DNA of 64,000 nt, from contig ML664175.1 of the NCBI GenBank assembly GCA_007570785.1, forward strand, positions 7,608,511 through 7,672,510, written 5' to 3'. The position numbers and the translations under genes were made by a program. Of the stretch, positions 1 through 12,332 are shown piece by piece. The DNA comes from Antilocapra americana. Taxonomy: Eukaryota > Chordata > Mammalia > Artiodactyla > Antilocapridae. Below the pieces are notes generated by a model. That model saw nothing but the letters and a program-made list of their open reading frames with translations. It had not been told where the DNA came from and did no database searches. The first letter of the stretch is position 1. Every line of letters begins with the position of its first letter.

Positions 1-508
1 CTTCATTGATTATTTCCTTTTAAATGTTGGGAAAATTTTCAATGATAATCCCTTCAAAAATTTTCTCATACCCTTTCTTTTTCTCTTCTTCTTCTGGGAC
101 CTCTATGATTCAAATGTTGGTGCATTTGATATTGTCCCAGAGGTCTCTGAGACTGTCCTCAGTTCTTTTCATTCTTTTTACTGTAGTCTGCTCTTCAGAA
201 GTGATTTCCACCTTTTTATCTTCCAGCTCACTGCTTCATTCTTCTGCTTCAGGTATTCTGCTATTGATTCCTTCTAGAGTATTTTTAATTTTAGTAATTG
301 TGTTGTTTGTATGTTTATTCTTTAATTCTTCTAGGTTTTTGTTAATTGATTCTCACATTTTCTCCATTTTGTTTTCAAGATTTTTGATGATCTTTACTAT
401 CATTATTCTGAATTCTTTTTCAGGTAGTTTGCCTGTTTCCTCTTCATTTATTTGGGCTTTTGTGTTTCTAGTTTGTTCCTTCATTTGTGTAGTATTTCTC
501 TGCCTTTT
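1..508 (-). pseudogene. L1 copy A ORF1 N-terminal half, decayed
   Basis: On the minus strand the frame opens near 508 with residues MKRQRNTTQMKEQTRN, followed by INEEETGKLPEKEFRIMI. This is the N-terminal and coiled-coil start of the mammalian L1 ORF1 RNA-binding chaperone, which trimerises and coats L1 RNA. The frame stops near 353, after roughly 50 codons. Homologous sequence continues to base 1 without one open frame, so the gene is broken and also cut by the window edge. The long plus-strand frame over this stretch is a shadow. Confidence 0.75.
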
Positions 509-1054
509 CATTATTTTTTTTTTAACATTATGTTTGAGGTCCCGTTTTCCAGGCATCAAGGGAAGTTGAATTCTTCCCTTGAAGGTTGAATTCTTTATTT
601 TGGTTTCTGGCCTCCTAAGGTTGGTCCAGTGGTTTGTGTAAACTTTGTATTAAGGTGAGATTTGTTCTGAGTTTTTGTTTTTCCTCTGATGGGCCAGGCT
701 GAGTGAGGTGATAATCCTATCTGCTGATGACTGGGTTTGTATTTTTGTTTTGTTTGTGGTTTAGATGAGGCATCCTGCACAGGGTGCTACTGGTGGTTGG
801 ATGATATCCAGTCTTGTATTCCAGTAGTTTGCTTTGTGTGAGTTTTCACTATTTGATACTCCCTAGGGTTATTTCTCTTTGTAGTCTAGGGTCTTGGAGT
901 CAGTGCTCCCACTCCAAAGGCTCAAGGCTTGATCTCTGGTCAGGAACAAAGATTCCAAAAGTGGTGTGTTATGACATTAAGTGAGATTAAAACAAATATC
1001 CAAAAACAAGAAACCAAAGTTGAACCCCAAACAAATGGCAGTTAAAAAACCAGG

Positions 1055-1191
1055 ATGACCCAGAGAGATGGAATGGGGAGGGAGGTGGGAGGGGGGGTTC
1101 TGGAAGGGGAACACATGTATACCCATGGCAGATTCATGTCAATATATGGCAAAACCAACATGATAATGTAAAGGAAAAAATAAATAAAATT
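1055..1191 (+). mobile_element. 5'-truncated L1 3' end nested in L1 copy A
   Basis: This is about 137 bp of the ruminant L1 3' terminus in sense orientation: the G-rich GGGAGGTGGGAGGGGGG tract, then CATGTATACCCATGGCAGAT, then GGCAAAACCAACA and an A-rich tail with AATAAATAAA. It is flanked by a 13-bp direct repeat, TTAAAAAACCAGG at 1042-1054 and TTAAAAAATCAGG at 1192-1204 (one mismatch), which fits a target-site duplication. It is opposite in orientation to the L1 5'UTR that contains it. Confidence 0.8.
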
Positions 1192-2360
1192 TTAAAAAAT
1201 CAGGCAAATAATAATTAAAATAATGGAATATACACATATACATATACACCCATGAGCAAAGTGAAAGCAGTCCAGCATAAATAAAGTACAGTAGATTGAC
1301 CCAGAAAACAAAAGAAATAAAAAATTATATTTACCAGTTAAGAACAAAACTCAATCATAAACTGGAAAGTAAACTAAAGCAAGATGCCAAGTGGAGAATA
1401 ACACAGTGAACACAAAGAAAACAAAACTAACAAGATACGTTGAGAGGAAAGGAAAGAAAGAAAAGATAGAAAGAATGGCTGTGCAAAGTTAGAGGTAGAT
1501 AAAGATGATTTATATCCATTAAAGGTTAACTGCAATTGGAAAAGAACAGTAGGAAAGGCGAAGAAAGGAATAAATGTAGAAAAAATATAATAGGCTTAAA
1601 AAAATAAAAATTAAAATTATAAAACAGAGAAAAGAAAAAAAAAAAACTCCATAGAACTGCAAAACCCCAACATAGAGGCAGAGGTTTATAACAATAAAAA
1701 ATGTGACTGAGAAAAAAAAAAAAGCTCCAAAGCTCAACTGGATTTCTTAGTGCCAATAAAATTGACAACTACAATGAGGGGGGAGCGGGAAAGGGGGAAA
1801 AAATCAAAAAGTATCTATAGAACAAGTCAAAAAATAAGAATAATAAGTGTTTTTCTTGAGTCACTGCTATTAGAGTCCTTTCCCTTGCTGGGAATCACAG
1901 TCTACCTCACCTCCCTTGGAGGACACAGCTTACCTGCTGTGGGGGCAGCTCAGATTCTAATCTGGTCCCACTCCTGTGTGTCTTGCCTCCAAGGTCCACA
2001 GCTATCAGAGCTAGTGTGTTTTCTTTTGTGGGAGCTCTCAGTGACCTCTTATATATTCCGAGGCACAGAGTCTGCCTAGTTGATCATGTGTATTTAATCT
2101 GCAGCTTGTACAGCTGCTGGGAAGGTTTTGGGTTGTCTTCCTTAGCCACTGCCCCTGGGTTTCAGTTGTGGTTTTATTTCCACGTCTGCATGTGGGTCGT
2201 CCACTGGGGTCTGCTCCTGAGGCTTCCCTGGAGGACTTGGGTTTGCTCCTGTGAGGGCCAGTTATGGAGGTGGTGCAACAGCTTGGGCCGTGGGGGTTCT
2301 GGAAGCACCAGGTACTCGGGGACTTGGTGGCTAGGGCAGCAGCAAATATTGTGCTCTAGA

Positions 2361-2490
2361 AGGGTATGGCAACCAGTGTTGGCCAATACTCTCCAGTATT
2401 CTTGCCTGGAGAAACCCCCCTCCCTGACAGAGAAGTCTGGCAGGCCACTCTACGGGGTTGCAAAGGGTCGGACAGGACTGAAGTTACCCT
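2361..2490 (+). repeat. Bov-tA-like segment within the L1 5'UTR
   Basis: The stretch CCAGTATTCTTGCCTGGAGA and the later GGGTTGCAAAGGGTCGGACA match the 3' half of the ruminant tRNA-derived SINE. No complete tRNA-like head and no flanking duplication are visible. It may be an old SINE 3' half or a piece built into this L1 promoter type. It lies within copy A's 5'UTR. Confidence 0.55.
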
Positions 2491-3649
2491 GCACGCATAG
2501 AAGCAAAACGTTTTTTGCCTGTGGCAGCTCTGCCCCAGTGAGACTTGAGCACGAAGGTGGCGCAGCTTCTTGACTTGCAGAGACCCTGGTGGTGCCAAGT
2601 GTGCAGGGACATGGACTGCCTCTGCCGCAGGAGATGAGGCCCTATCAGAGTCTTTTTTTTGAGCCTGTTGTAGCTGGCAATCAGAAGGCTTCTTTTGCCA
2701 GTCTTCCTCCATAGTTCCTCCCATTCAGGCACTTGAACTAAGTTCAAGGGAACTTAGAGGGTTCCCTTGCCTGGGATCCTTCTCTTTTGTCAGGAGCATA
2801 GAGGGGTCCCCTTGGGTGGGGTCCTACTCTGTATTTCAGCACATCAGTCACTTGGAGCACCCTGAGTGGGGTCCTCCTCTGTAGTTCAGTGTGTCAGGTG
2901 TTTGATGGGCCAGCCTCTCTATTGTTCAGCTGCCGATGCTGGCGTGTGGGGGGAGAGAGGCTATGGTGATGGCTCCACCCCATATACATGACTCAGCAGT
3001 ATTGCCTTGCTTCCACGGCTGCCTGGCTTTCCTCCACCAGCATTTTCTACCACGATCTCCTCCCTTACATTTCCTCAATCCGCCCCTCTGCAGTCAACAG
3101 CAGCCCTCACCCTGGGATTGCTCCACAATCCCTAATCTCCAGCTCCCAGCCGCTACACCTTCCGGGGGTCCGGCTTTCCTGTCTAGATTGTGTATGGCTG
3201 CAGCGAGGACCATCTGATTCCCATTCCATTTAGGCTGCCACATATCCGCTGTTTCACTCTCAGCCTTAAATGTTTCTCCTCTGCCTCATATAGTTTCCCT
3301 GATGTAGGGACTGGACCCCTGCTTCAGTTTGCCCACCCGCAGGTGGGGAAGGTCCAGTCCTACTAATACTCCTGTTTTTTTCCCCTAGTTCCTCATCCTA
3401 CCGAGTTCTCCATGGTTCTATATATTCTTTTCCACTGGTCAGGTACTCCTGTCCACTCTCAGCTGGTGTTCTGTATATACTTCTGTGTCTGAAGCTGTAT
3501 TCCTGATGTATCCGTGTAGAGAGATGTACTCCATGTCCACCTACTCCTCTGCCATCTTGTTCTCTTCTTTCTGTTTAAGTAACTTCATTTGTGTCATTTC
3601 TTTCTAGATTCCACAGATAGGAGATGTCAGATCATATTTCTTCTCCTCT

Positions 3650-6600
3650 GTTTGACCTACTTCACTGGGTATGACAATCACTAAGTCCAAATCCTCTGCC
3701 CATTTTTTGATTGGATTGTTTGGGGTTTTTTTGTTTTGTTTTTTGTTTTTGATATTGAGTCACATGAACTGTTTATAACTTTTGAAAATTATTCCCTTGT
3801 TGGTCACATCATTTGCAAGTATTTTCTCCCATTCTATGGGTTGTCTTTTCATTTTGTTTATGGTTTTCTTTGCTGTGCAAAAGCTTTTATCTTTAATTAG
3901 GTCCCATTTGTTTATTTTGTTTTTATTAGTCTAGGAGGTGGGTCAAAAAACATTTTGCCATGATTTATGTTCGAGTGTTCTGCCCGTTTTTCTCTAAGTG
4001 TTCTATATTCTCCAAGTCTTACATTTAGGACTTAAATCCATTTTGAATTTATTTTTGTGTGTGGAAATAGATAATGTTGTAATTTCATTCTTTTATATGT
4101 AGCTCTTCAGCTTCCCCAGAACCATTTATTGAAAAGACTATTCTCTCTCCATTGTATATTCTTGCCTCTTTTGCATAGATTAGGTGACTGTAGGTACATG
4201 GGTTTATCTCTGGGCTTTCTATTCTGTTCCACTGATCTGTATTTCTGTTTATATGTCATTACCAGTGTTGTGATGACTATAGCTTGTAGTATAGTCTGAA
4301 GTCAGGGCATCTGATATCTCCAGCTCCATTTTTCTTTCACAATATTGCTTTGGATATTTGGAGTTTTTCATGTGCCCATATAAATTGTGGGCTTCTCTGG
4401 TGGCTTAGAAGGTAAAGAATCTGCCTGCAGTACAGGAGACCCAGGTTCAGTGCCTGGGTCAGGAAACACCCCTGAAGAAGGAAATGGCAGCCCACTCCAA
4501 TATTCTTGGCTGGAGGATCTCACCTACAGGAACCTGGTGGGCTGCAGTCCATGGGGTCACAAAGACTCAAACACAACTGAGTGACTAACACTATAAATTT
4601 AAGACTTTTTTGACCTAATTCTGTGAAAAATGCTATTGGTAATTTGATAGGGATTGCACTGAATCTTTGGATTACCTTGAATAATATAGTCATTTTGACA
4701 ATATTGATTCTTCAAATCCAACAACATGGTATGTCTTTTCATCTGTTTGTGTCATCTCTTATTTATTTCATCATTGTCTTAAAGCTTTTGAAGTATAGGT
4801 CTTTTGCCTCCTTAGGTAGGTTTAACCTTAGGTGTTTGATTCTTTTTGATGCATTAGTGAATGGAATTATTTCTTCAATTTCTGTTTCTGACCTTTCATT
4901 GTTCGTGTTAGAAATGCAACAAATTTCTTTATATTTGTTTCATATCCTGCAAGTTTACTTAATTCATTGATGAACTCTAGTACTTTTCTGGTAGCATCTT
5001 TAGGATTTTCTAAGTATAATGTCATGTCATCAGCAAACAGTGACAGTTTTACTTCTTTTCCAATTTGTATTCTTCTCTTTCTTTTCCTTCTCTGATTGCC
5101 ATGGCTAGGATATCCAAAACTATGTTGGAAAAAAGTAGCAAGAGTGGACATCCTTGTCTTCTCCCTGATCTTAGAGGAAATGTTTTCAGCTTTCACCTTT
5201 GACTGTGACGTTGACTGTAAGTTTGTTATACATGGTCTTTGTTATATTGAGGTATATTCCCTCTATGCCTACTTTCTGGAGAGTTTTCATCATAAATGGG
5301 TGCTGAATTTTGTCAAGTTTTTTTTTTTTCTTCTCCATCTATTGAGATGGTTATATGGTTTTTAGTCTTTAATTTGCTAAGGTGTTGTATCACATTTACT
5401 GATTTGCAGATACTAAAAAGTCCTTGCATCCCTGGGATAAATCCCACTTCTTTGTGGTGTATGATCCTTCTAATATATTGTTGCCTTTGGTTTGCTAGTA
5501 TTTTGTTGAATTTTTGAATCTGTATTCATCAGTGATATTGACCTATAGTTTTCTTTTTTTAGTATCTTTGTCTTTGGTATCAAGGTAATGATGGCCTCAT
5601 AGAATGAATTTAGGAGTGTTCTTTTTTGTAATATTTTGAAAAGGATAGGTGTTAACTTTTCTGGAAGTATTTTATTGAATTTTCCTGTGAACCCATCTGG
5701 TTCTGAACTTATGTCTGAGTTTTTTAATCACAGTTTCAATTTCTGTCCTTGGATTGTCTATTAATATTTTCTATTTCTTCCTGGTTCAGTCTTGGAACAT
5801 TGTATCTTTCTAAGAATTTGTTCTTCTAGGTCATCCCTTTCATTAGCATATAGTTGCTTGTAGTATTCTCTTTTAATCCTTTGTATTTCTGTGGTTGTCA
5901 GTTGTAACTTTTCCTTTCTAACTTCTAATTTTATTAATTTGAGCTCTCTTTTTTTTTCTTGATTAGCCTAGCTAAAAGTTTATCAATTTTGTGTATCTTT
6001 TCTAAGAATCAAGTTTTAATTTATCTTACCTTTTTCATCGTTACTATTTCAATTTTTTCTTCTCTCATCTTTATGATTTCTTTTGTTCTACTATCTTTGG
6101 CTTTGGTTTGTTATTCCTTCTCTAGTTGCGTTAGGTGTAAGATGTTTATTTGTAATTTATCTTATTCCCTGAGGTAAGAATGTATTGCTATAAACTTCCT
6201 AAAACTGCTTTTGCTGGATTCCTTAGCTTTTGAATTGTCATGGTTTCATTTTCATATATCTCAAGGTATTTTATATTTTGATTCTTCAGTGATCCATTGA
6301 TTGTTTAGTAGCATATTGTTTAGCCTTCATGTGTTTGTTTTTTTTTACAGTTTTTTCGTGTAGTTGATTTCAAATCTCTTAGCATTGTGGTCAGAAAAGA
6401 TGCTTGGTATGATTTCAGTTTTCTTAAATTTAATGAGGCTTACTTTGTGGCCCCTCATGTGATTAACTCTGCAGAGCATTCTGTGTACACTTGGTGTATT
6501 CTGCTGTGCTTCTATGGAATTCTCTACAAATATCAGTTAGGTCTGTGTTGTCTCACGTGTCATTTAAGGCCTGTGTTTCCTTACAGATTTTGTTTCTGGA

Positions 6601-7030
6601 TGATCTGTTCATTGATGAAAGTGGGGCGTTAATTATAATGTCCCCACTATTATTGTGTTACCACTGATTTCTTCTTTTATGGCTGTTCGTTTTTGCCTTA
6701 TATTTTGGGGTGCTCCTATATTGGGTGCATGCATATTTGAAATTGTTACATCATCTTAGATTGATCATTTAATCATCATGTGATATCCTTCTTTGTTTCT
6801 TGTAAACCGTCTTTAAAGTCTGTTTTGTTCCATATGAATATTGCTGCTTTTGATTTCCATTTGCATGGAATATATTTTTACATCCCCCACTTTCAGTCAG
6901 TATTGTCCCTAGAATTAAGTGGGTTTCTTGTAGACAGCATACATGCAGGTCTTGTTGTTGTATCCATTCAGCCAATCTGTCTTTTGGTTTGAGCATTTAT
7001 ATTTAAGGTAATTATAGACACTTGTGTTGT
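3650..7030 (-). pseudogene. L1 copy B ORF2 (endonuclease-reverse transcriptase), decayed
   Basis: Minus-strand translation near 6990-6900 gives LKPKDRLAEWIQQQDLHVCC followed by LQETHL, the start of the L1 ORF2 apurinic-type endonuclease. Near 5196-4900 it gives the reverse transcriptase core with the catalytic FADDMTLYLENP motif, followed by ELSKLAGYETNIKK. The C-terminal region follows to about 3650. The protein normally nicks target DNA and primes cDNA synthesis from L1 RNA. Here the frame is split by stops and indels and by the Bov-tA at 4387-4591, so no functional product is possible. Confidence 0.82.
4387..4591 (+). mobile_element. Bov-tA SINE in L1 copy B
   Basis: The copy starts GGGCTTCTCTGGTGGCTTAG, has the tRNA-like body, and ends near CACAACTGAGTGACTAACAC. 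The 8-bp duplication TATAAATT lies at 4379-4386 and 4592-4599, and L1 ORF2 homology resumes right after it. The SINE carries a tRNA-type internal promoter, has no protein and moves with LINE machinery. It is younger than the L1 it interrupts. Confidence 0.92.
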
Positions 7031-7079
7031 TATTGCCATTTTGTTAATTGTTTTGGATTTATTTCTGTAGGTTCTTTTT

Positions 7080-8340
7080 CTTCCCTTCCTCTTTTATTCT
7101 CGTGATTTGATGACTGACTTTAGCATTTTTGTATTTGCATTTCTTTTTCAATTTTGTTTTGTGCATCTAACATATTTTTGGTTTGAAGTTACTATGAGGT
7201 TTGGATATAGCAATCTATATATAAGCGAAATTGCTTTTTAAGTTACTCTTCTCTTAATTTCAAATGCATTTCCAGTATTCTGCATTTGTACTCTTCCCCT
7301 GATTACTGATTTTGTTATCATATTTGTGTTTGGATGATTTTCTGCCTTTACTCTGTTTATCTTTACTGGTGAGATTTCCTATTCATTATTTTTTTGTTTC
7401 TAGTTGTGGCCTTTTCTTTTCTAACTGGAGAATGTCCCTTAGCATTTGTTGCAAAACTGGTCTGGTGGTTCTGAAGTCTCTTATCTTTTGTTTTTCTGTA
7501 AAGCTTTTGACTTCTCTGTGAGTTCCAAATTAGAGCCTTCCTTGGTAGAGTATTTTTTTGGTTTTAGGTTCTTCCCTTTCATCACTTTAACTATATTGTG
7601 CCAATCCCTTCTGGCCTGTAGAGTTTCTGCTGAAAAAAATCAGCTGATATCATTATGGAAATTCCCTTGTATATTATGTTGCTTTCCCTTGTTAATTTTA
7701 TTGTTTTCTCTTTGTCTTTAATTTTTGTCAACTTGATTACCATGTCTCTCAGCATGTTTGTCTTTGGGTTTTCCTGCCTGGAACTCTGTGCTTCCCGGAT
7801 ATGGGTTTATGTTTCCTTTCCTATATTAGGGAAGTTTTCAGCTATCTATCATCTCTTCCATTATTTTCTCAGGTCCTTTTTGTCTCTTTTCTCATTTTGA
7901 CCCTGCCATACTGACAATAATGGTGTATTTGATGTTGTCCCAGAGGTCTCTGAGACTGTCCTCATTTCTGTAAATTCTTTTTTATTGATTCTGTTCTCCA
8001 GCAGTGGTTTTCACCATTTAATCTTCTAGCTCGCTCATTTTTCTGCTTTGTGTATTTTGCTATTGATTCTTTATAGTGTTTTTCATTTCAGTTATTTATT
8101 ATTCATTTCCATTTGTTTGTTCTGTAGATCTTCTAGCTCTTTGTTAAATATTTCTTGTATCTTCTCAGTATGTGCCTTTCTTTCCCCAATATTTTGGATC
8201 ATCTTTACTATCATTACTCTGATTTTTTTTTTTTTCCGGGTAGATAGTCTGCCTTCAGTTTGCTTGGTTGTTCTTCTAGAGTTTCATCTTATTTCTTCAT
8301 CTTGGATACATTTCTTCTGCTGTCTCATTATGTGTAACTT
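7080..8340 (-). pseudogene. L1 copy B ORF1, decayed
   Basis: This is the antisense of an L1 ORF1. The block at about 7910-7960, GATGTTGTCCCAGAGGTCTC and following bases, is shared almost exactly with copy A at 130-160, which fixes the register. No long minus-strand frame survives. The plus-strand open frames here are rich in Phe, Leu and Ser and are shadows of the A-rich coding strand. Confidence 0.7.
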
Positions 8341-9759
8341 TCTGTGATTGTAGTGTTCATTCCTCAGGCTGCAAGGTTATAGTTGTTCTTGCTTCTGCTG
8401 CCTGCCTCCTGGTGGATAAGGCTGATCTAAGGGGCTTGTGCTGGCTTCTGGTGAGAGGAATTGGTTTCTGCCCACTGGTGATCAGAGCTTGGCCTTGTCC
8501 TTCGGTGGACAGGGCCATGTCAAGGGCTATGTTTATTGAGCAGCTGTGGGCTCAGGAAGACTTTAGTCAGCCTCCCTTCTGAGGGTGGGGCTGTGTTTCC
8601 CACCCTGTTGGTTGTTTGGTCTGAATCATTTCAGCCTTAAGTCTGTTGGGTGGGCCAGGTCTTGGTGAGAAAATGGTGACCTCCTGGAGGGCTCTTGCCA
8701 ATGAGTGCTCTTCAGAACTACCGCCACCAGTATCTTTCTCACTGCAGACAGCCTGACCCCATCCCACCCCCGAACCTCTGCTGGAGACCCTTCAATGCCA
8801 GCAGGTAAATCTGGCTCAGGCTTTTACGAACTCTCTACCTTTTCTCCTGGGGCCTGGTGCACATGAAATCTTGTGCATGCCCTCCAAGGAGTAGAGTTTC
8901 TGTTTCTCTCAGACCTGTGGAACTCCTTTGATCAAACTCTACTGGTGTCCAAAGCCAGGTATTCTGAGGATTCTTCTTTCTGATCAGGGCCTCCAGGCTG
9001 GGGTGCCTGATGTGGGTGTTGGAAGTTTCATCCCTGTGGGTGAACCTCTGTGATACAGCTATTTTCTAGGCTGTGGGCCTCCCACCTGGCAGATACGGGA
9101 TTTGACTTTATTGTGATTGCACCCCTTCTGTCATCTCATTGTGGCTTTTGCTTTATCTTTGGATACAGGATACATACATATATATATGTGGATTCCAGTG
9201 TTTTTGTTTTCTTCTCAGTGGTTGTTCAGCAGTTCTTTGCAGTTTTGGTATTTTGGTGAGAGGGAGAACGCAAGTCTTTCTACTCTGCCATCTTGTTTAC
9301 ACCTCCCTAAGCACCATTTTAGTAACTAATGTTTTTATTTCCTTGATAGCAATATGTCCTCTCTTATTCACTGAATTCTTACGTATAAGGGTATATTACC
9401 TTAGCTATAATTTCTGTTTTACTAATATTTTATTCTGTTTTGCCAGGATAATATTTTAGCTGTTACAGACTTTACTATGTGTGTAACCCATCCTCATTAA
9501 TAGCCTTTAAAAAAAACTTACATGTTAAACAAAAAAATAATTAAAAACTTACAAGTTTTTACTTGTTTGTTGACCTAGTTACACTTAAAATAGGATAATT
9601 TCAAGTTACAACAACTTGCCATTAGGATTTAACTATTAAATCTGTAAATCTGTTATAAAATAATTTACCCTCCATATACCAAAAGATGAAATAACAGTTT
9701 TTTGAAACAGATTTTTAAATATTTCAGTAAAGTGGTATAGCTTATGTAAGGTGGTACAT

Positions 9760-10300
9760 TCTTTGCTCATCAAATGCTTATTAGACATATCCTATGTTTC
9801 AGGAATGTAATGGAAGTTAAAAAGTTAAACTATCACTGAGGCATTGTCTAGAAGGATTTCAGATAAAGAAACTGAAAACAGTTGAGAATTAGCCAAGGGG
9901 AATACACACTGTATAGTGCTTATATATAAAGATCATGAATCCCTGAAAAGTGATAAGTTTCCAGGGAAGGGGTTATGTTTCAGCTGAGTTTTGGAGACTG
10001 AGAGGCAGTTAGCTAGGTTAAGAAAGTGATAGCTTGTTTTAGAGGAAAGAAACTGAAAACGCAAAGACTCACATTTAAAAGAGCATGGGATGAAAACTTA
10101 ATGGCAAAAATTTACTTGTAGCCAAAGTAAAGGATGTGAATCAGGACTGGTGAGCCATGAATTTGCACTAGACACAGATCTTACTTTCTCAAGTGGGCAA
10201 TGGGTGAAATTAGTGGGTTTTTAAAAAAGAATGGAGATGATCATATGTATATTTTAGAAAGGTTTTAAAGGGGATAAGAAAGGAGTCAAAATGAACAAAA
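9760..10300 (-). repeat. Old L2-like remnant (diverged)
   Basis: Scattered matches to the antisense of mammalian L2 are visible: a short version of the 'place of highest abundance' block near 9765-9800, then the 'ggaaggggttatgtttcagctgag' type block at 9961-9990. It is highly diverged, with unclear ends. Bases 9297-9760 hold nothing I can identify. Confidence 0.4.
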
Positions 10301-11659
10301 TTGGTTAATTGATAATTAATAAAATATGTATTCAGTGGGAAAAAACAATGAACATTGAATAAACAATGAATGAAAAGTTAATGTATTACTACAGTTAGCA
10401 GCTGAAAAATAACAACTTTGGTAAGGTTACCCTTATTCAGTCAGATGATCAAGAAGCCAGTTAGAATGGGGAACTATTTCAAAATACTGGACATATGAAA
10501 TCAGATTTAATGTCATTGTTTCCCAAACTAGCTATCGCTAGTTAGTAGGAAATACCATAATGTTGTTATTTGATGTGTTGGTTATTTATTCATTTGCTAT
10601 CTATTTGATTAACCATAATAGTTTTCTAGGTGGTTTGGTTTGACTTGTTTTCAGGGTATAATATTATAATTCTGAAAAATAAAAACTTTATATTTTACCT
10701 TTCAGCATTTATGTTCTTTATTTCCATTTTACTCTATTGGTTAGGATTTATGGAAATAAAATATTGTAGTGGACATTTTTGCCTTAGGACAGGGATGCCG
10801 TGATATTTTACACTTAAGTTGATTCTGAAAGACATTTTTCAGCATATGAAACTTAATTCATTCCAGTCTAAGGAGGTTAAAACTTATTTGGAAGGTTTTG
10901 AAATTTTATCAGATAGCTTGTATGCTCCTACTTAAATGCAGATGTGTATTTTATGATCAGTTGATGTCATTTTATAGCAGTCAGTGATTTTTAAATCATA
11001 CTTTTGAAAAAATCTTCATGTTTATGATACATTATTCTTCTGAATCAGTGCTGAATTTTATTTTCTATATTTTGTGAAGTATTTAAAATATTTATGGCCA
11101 TATTGCCTTATTACTTTATATTGTGCCTACTGTGCTTTATATTCAAAGATATAACTATGAGATAATGTAAAATCTTCAAAATATTACACAAAAATATTTA
11201 GTTATGTTAACTGTTTCACATTTAATGGGTCAAGAAAACAAATAATTTCAGATTTTTATCAATAAAAATCATCATTGAATTACATGTCCTCGAGCAAATC
11301 TTTTCCTCTCTGGGACACATCTGTGAAAGTAAGGGGTCTGGGTTTACAAGAACTGTAAGGTCACTCCATTTCTAGCTTTCTGCAAACTTGTATTCATATG
11401 GAAATCCCTCTGGCTTTATGCTAAAAAGCAGTAACACTGTGTAAGTTAGAAATGGACCATGCTATGATGACCCTTGAAAATTTAGATTTGAGTTTCAAAA
11501 AGAAACAAAAAATTTGAAAAATCACAAGTCCATTGTTCATCTACTTGGGCCCATGAGCAGTTGAAACTGAGGAATACTGACTTTGTGATTTTATCCTAAG
11601 TTATACTGGAGAAGCACAGACCAACCATCCCTCACTGTTCTGTTCAACTTACTTGAAAT
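10301..11659. other. Unassigned AT-rich DNA
   Basis: No open frame, repeat or RNA gene can be supported here. The composition is typical of ruminant introns or intergenic DNA. Confidence 0.5.
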
Positions 11660-11800
11660 GTTGAATCCAAAGGGCACCAGGTGGGGAGTCAGAAGCCCTG
11701 AATTTATACCACTCTGTCATTTGGTGGTTTGGGAATCCTAAGTCATTTAACCCCTTCAGGCATTAGATTTCTTATTTGTAAGGTGAAATATACTTAATCT
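11660..11800 (+). repeat. MIR SINE, diverged
   Basis: The order of blocks fits the MIR core: GGAGTCAGAAGCCCTGAATT, then the 'gtcatttaacccctt' block and 'cttatttgtaaggtgaaat'. This corresponds to the MIR pattern of an amount-of-clinical-style core followed by the tail. The ends are not defined and no duplication survives. Confidence 0.6.
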
Positions 11801-12309
11801 TTTAGTTGTAAAATTCTATGATATGAGAAGCAATAAACAATCCCATAATAAAAAATTCTTTAATTTATATAGTCACCTGGCTTTTACTTTCACATATGCT
11901 GATCTTAATTGAACCACTTCACAAAGTTTGGAGGCAAAAAGCAAAGTGTTAGTGACTTTATTTCAGAGTTAGGTCTAGACTCCAGACCATTTGGTAGTTT
12001 GCCCAGTGTGCTTAGCAAGTGGCGGAGCCCCCGCTGGAGCCTAAGCATTCTGATACTTTAAGTGTTCTGTTCTTTTTATGACACATTGTCTTTCATTAAG
12101 CTCTGTAATCAGCTTTTTATACTTTTCAAGCATTCCAGCACATTTTCCAACTCTTTAAATTGCAGAGACCAGCTATCCTTCTTCCCTTGGGGTTCATTTA
12201 TAATTTTAAACTATATAGCATTAACACTTCGTTCATGTGTATGTTTAAATGATTTCTTAAAAAGTACTCCATCTAACATTTATTCCTTCTTTTCCTGATT
12301 CTCTTTCAG

Positions 12310-12332
12310 ATAGCAGTTCTGTGGATGAAAAG
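12310..12332 (+). CDS. Candidate 23-bp micro-exon (weak)
   Basis: A good 3' splice site, a pyrimidine run ending CTGATTCTCTTTCAG at 12309, precedes ATAGCAGTTCTGTGGATGAA and AAG, then GT at 12333. In the frame that leaves the last codon complete it reads (x)SSSVDEK. This joins in phase with the candidate exon at 12908, giving SSSVDEK followed by ARIVSGND. The donor AAG|GTTTTAAA is weak, and micro-exons cannot be proved by eye. The true exon could be longer, or this could be a chance splice acceptor. I do not recognise the protein. Confidence 0.25.

Larger units (their letters stand above)
1..3560 (-). mobile_element. L1 LINE copy A (5' part: ORF1 start and long 5'UTR), runs off the left edge
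   Basis: The element lies on the minus strand. Its 5' end is near 3560, where the minus strand reads CAAGATGGCAGAGGAG, the usual opening of ruminant L1 promoters. From there to about 560 is a GC-richer 5'UTR of roughly 3 kb, including an A-rich block at about 1200-1745. From about 508 to base 1 is the start of ORF1. The rest of ORF1, ORF2 and the 3' tail must lie left of the window. The body is interrupted by a small L1 3' fragment at 1055-1191. Position and orientation suggest that this copy inserted into the 3' region of copy B, whose own 3' end is also missing here. The coding part carries frame breaks, so the copy looks dead, although its 5' end seems preserved. The family is certain; the subfamily is not. 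Confidence 0.85.
3561..9296 (-). mobile_element. L1 LINE copy B, near full length
   Basis: A minus-strand L1 of about 5.7 kb. Its 5' end near 9295 reads CAAGATGGCAGAGTAG on the minus strand. A short 5'UTR of about 0.95 kb follows (9295-8345), then ORF1 (about 8340-7080), ORF2 (about 7030-3650) and the start of the 3'UTR. The poly(A) end is not seen. The sequence passes directly into copy A's 5' end at about 3560, which suggests copy A inserted into its 3'UTR. ORF2 is interrupted by a Bov-tA at 4387-4591. Many stops and indels are present, so it is inactive. Its 5'UTR is only about a third as long as copy A's, so the two copies belong to different promoter types or ages. Confidence 0.88.

Noticed and set aside
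24..569. 181-codon plus-strand open frame, rich in Phe, Leu and Ser
   Set aside because: It is the antisense shadow of L1 ORF1, which is A-rich on its coding strand.
1983..2573. 196-codon plus-strand frame
   Set aside because: It lies in the GC-rich 5'UTR of L1 copy A and includes SINE-like sequence. There is no domain or host gene context.
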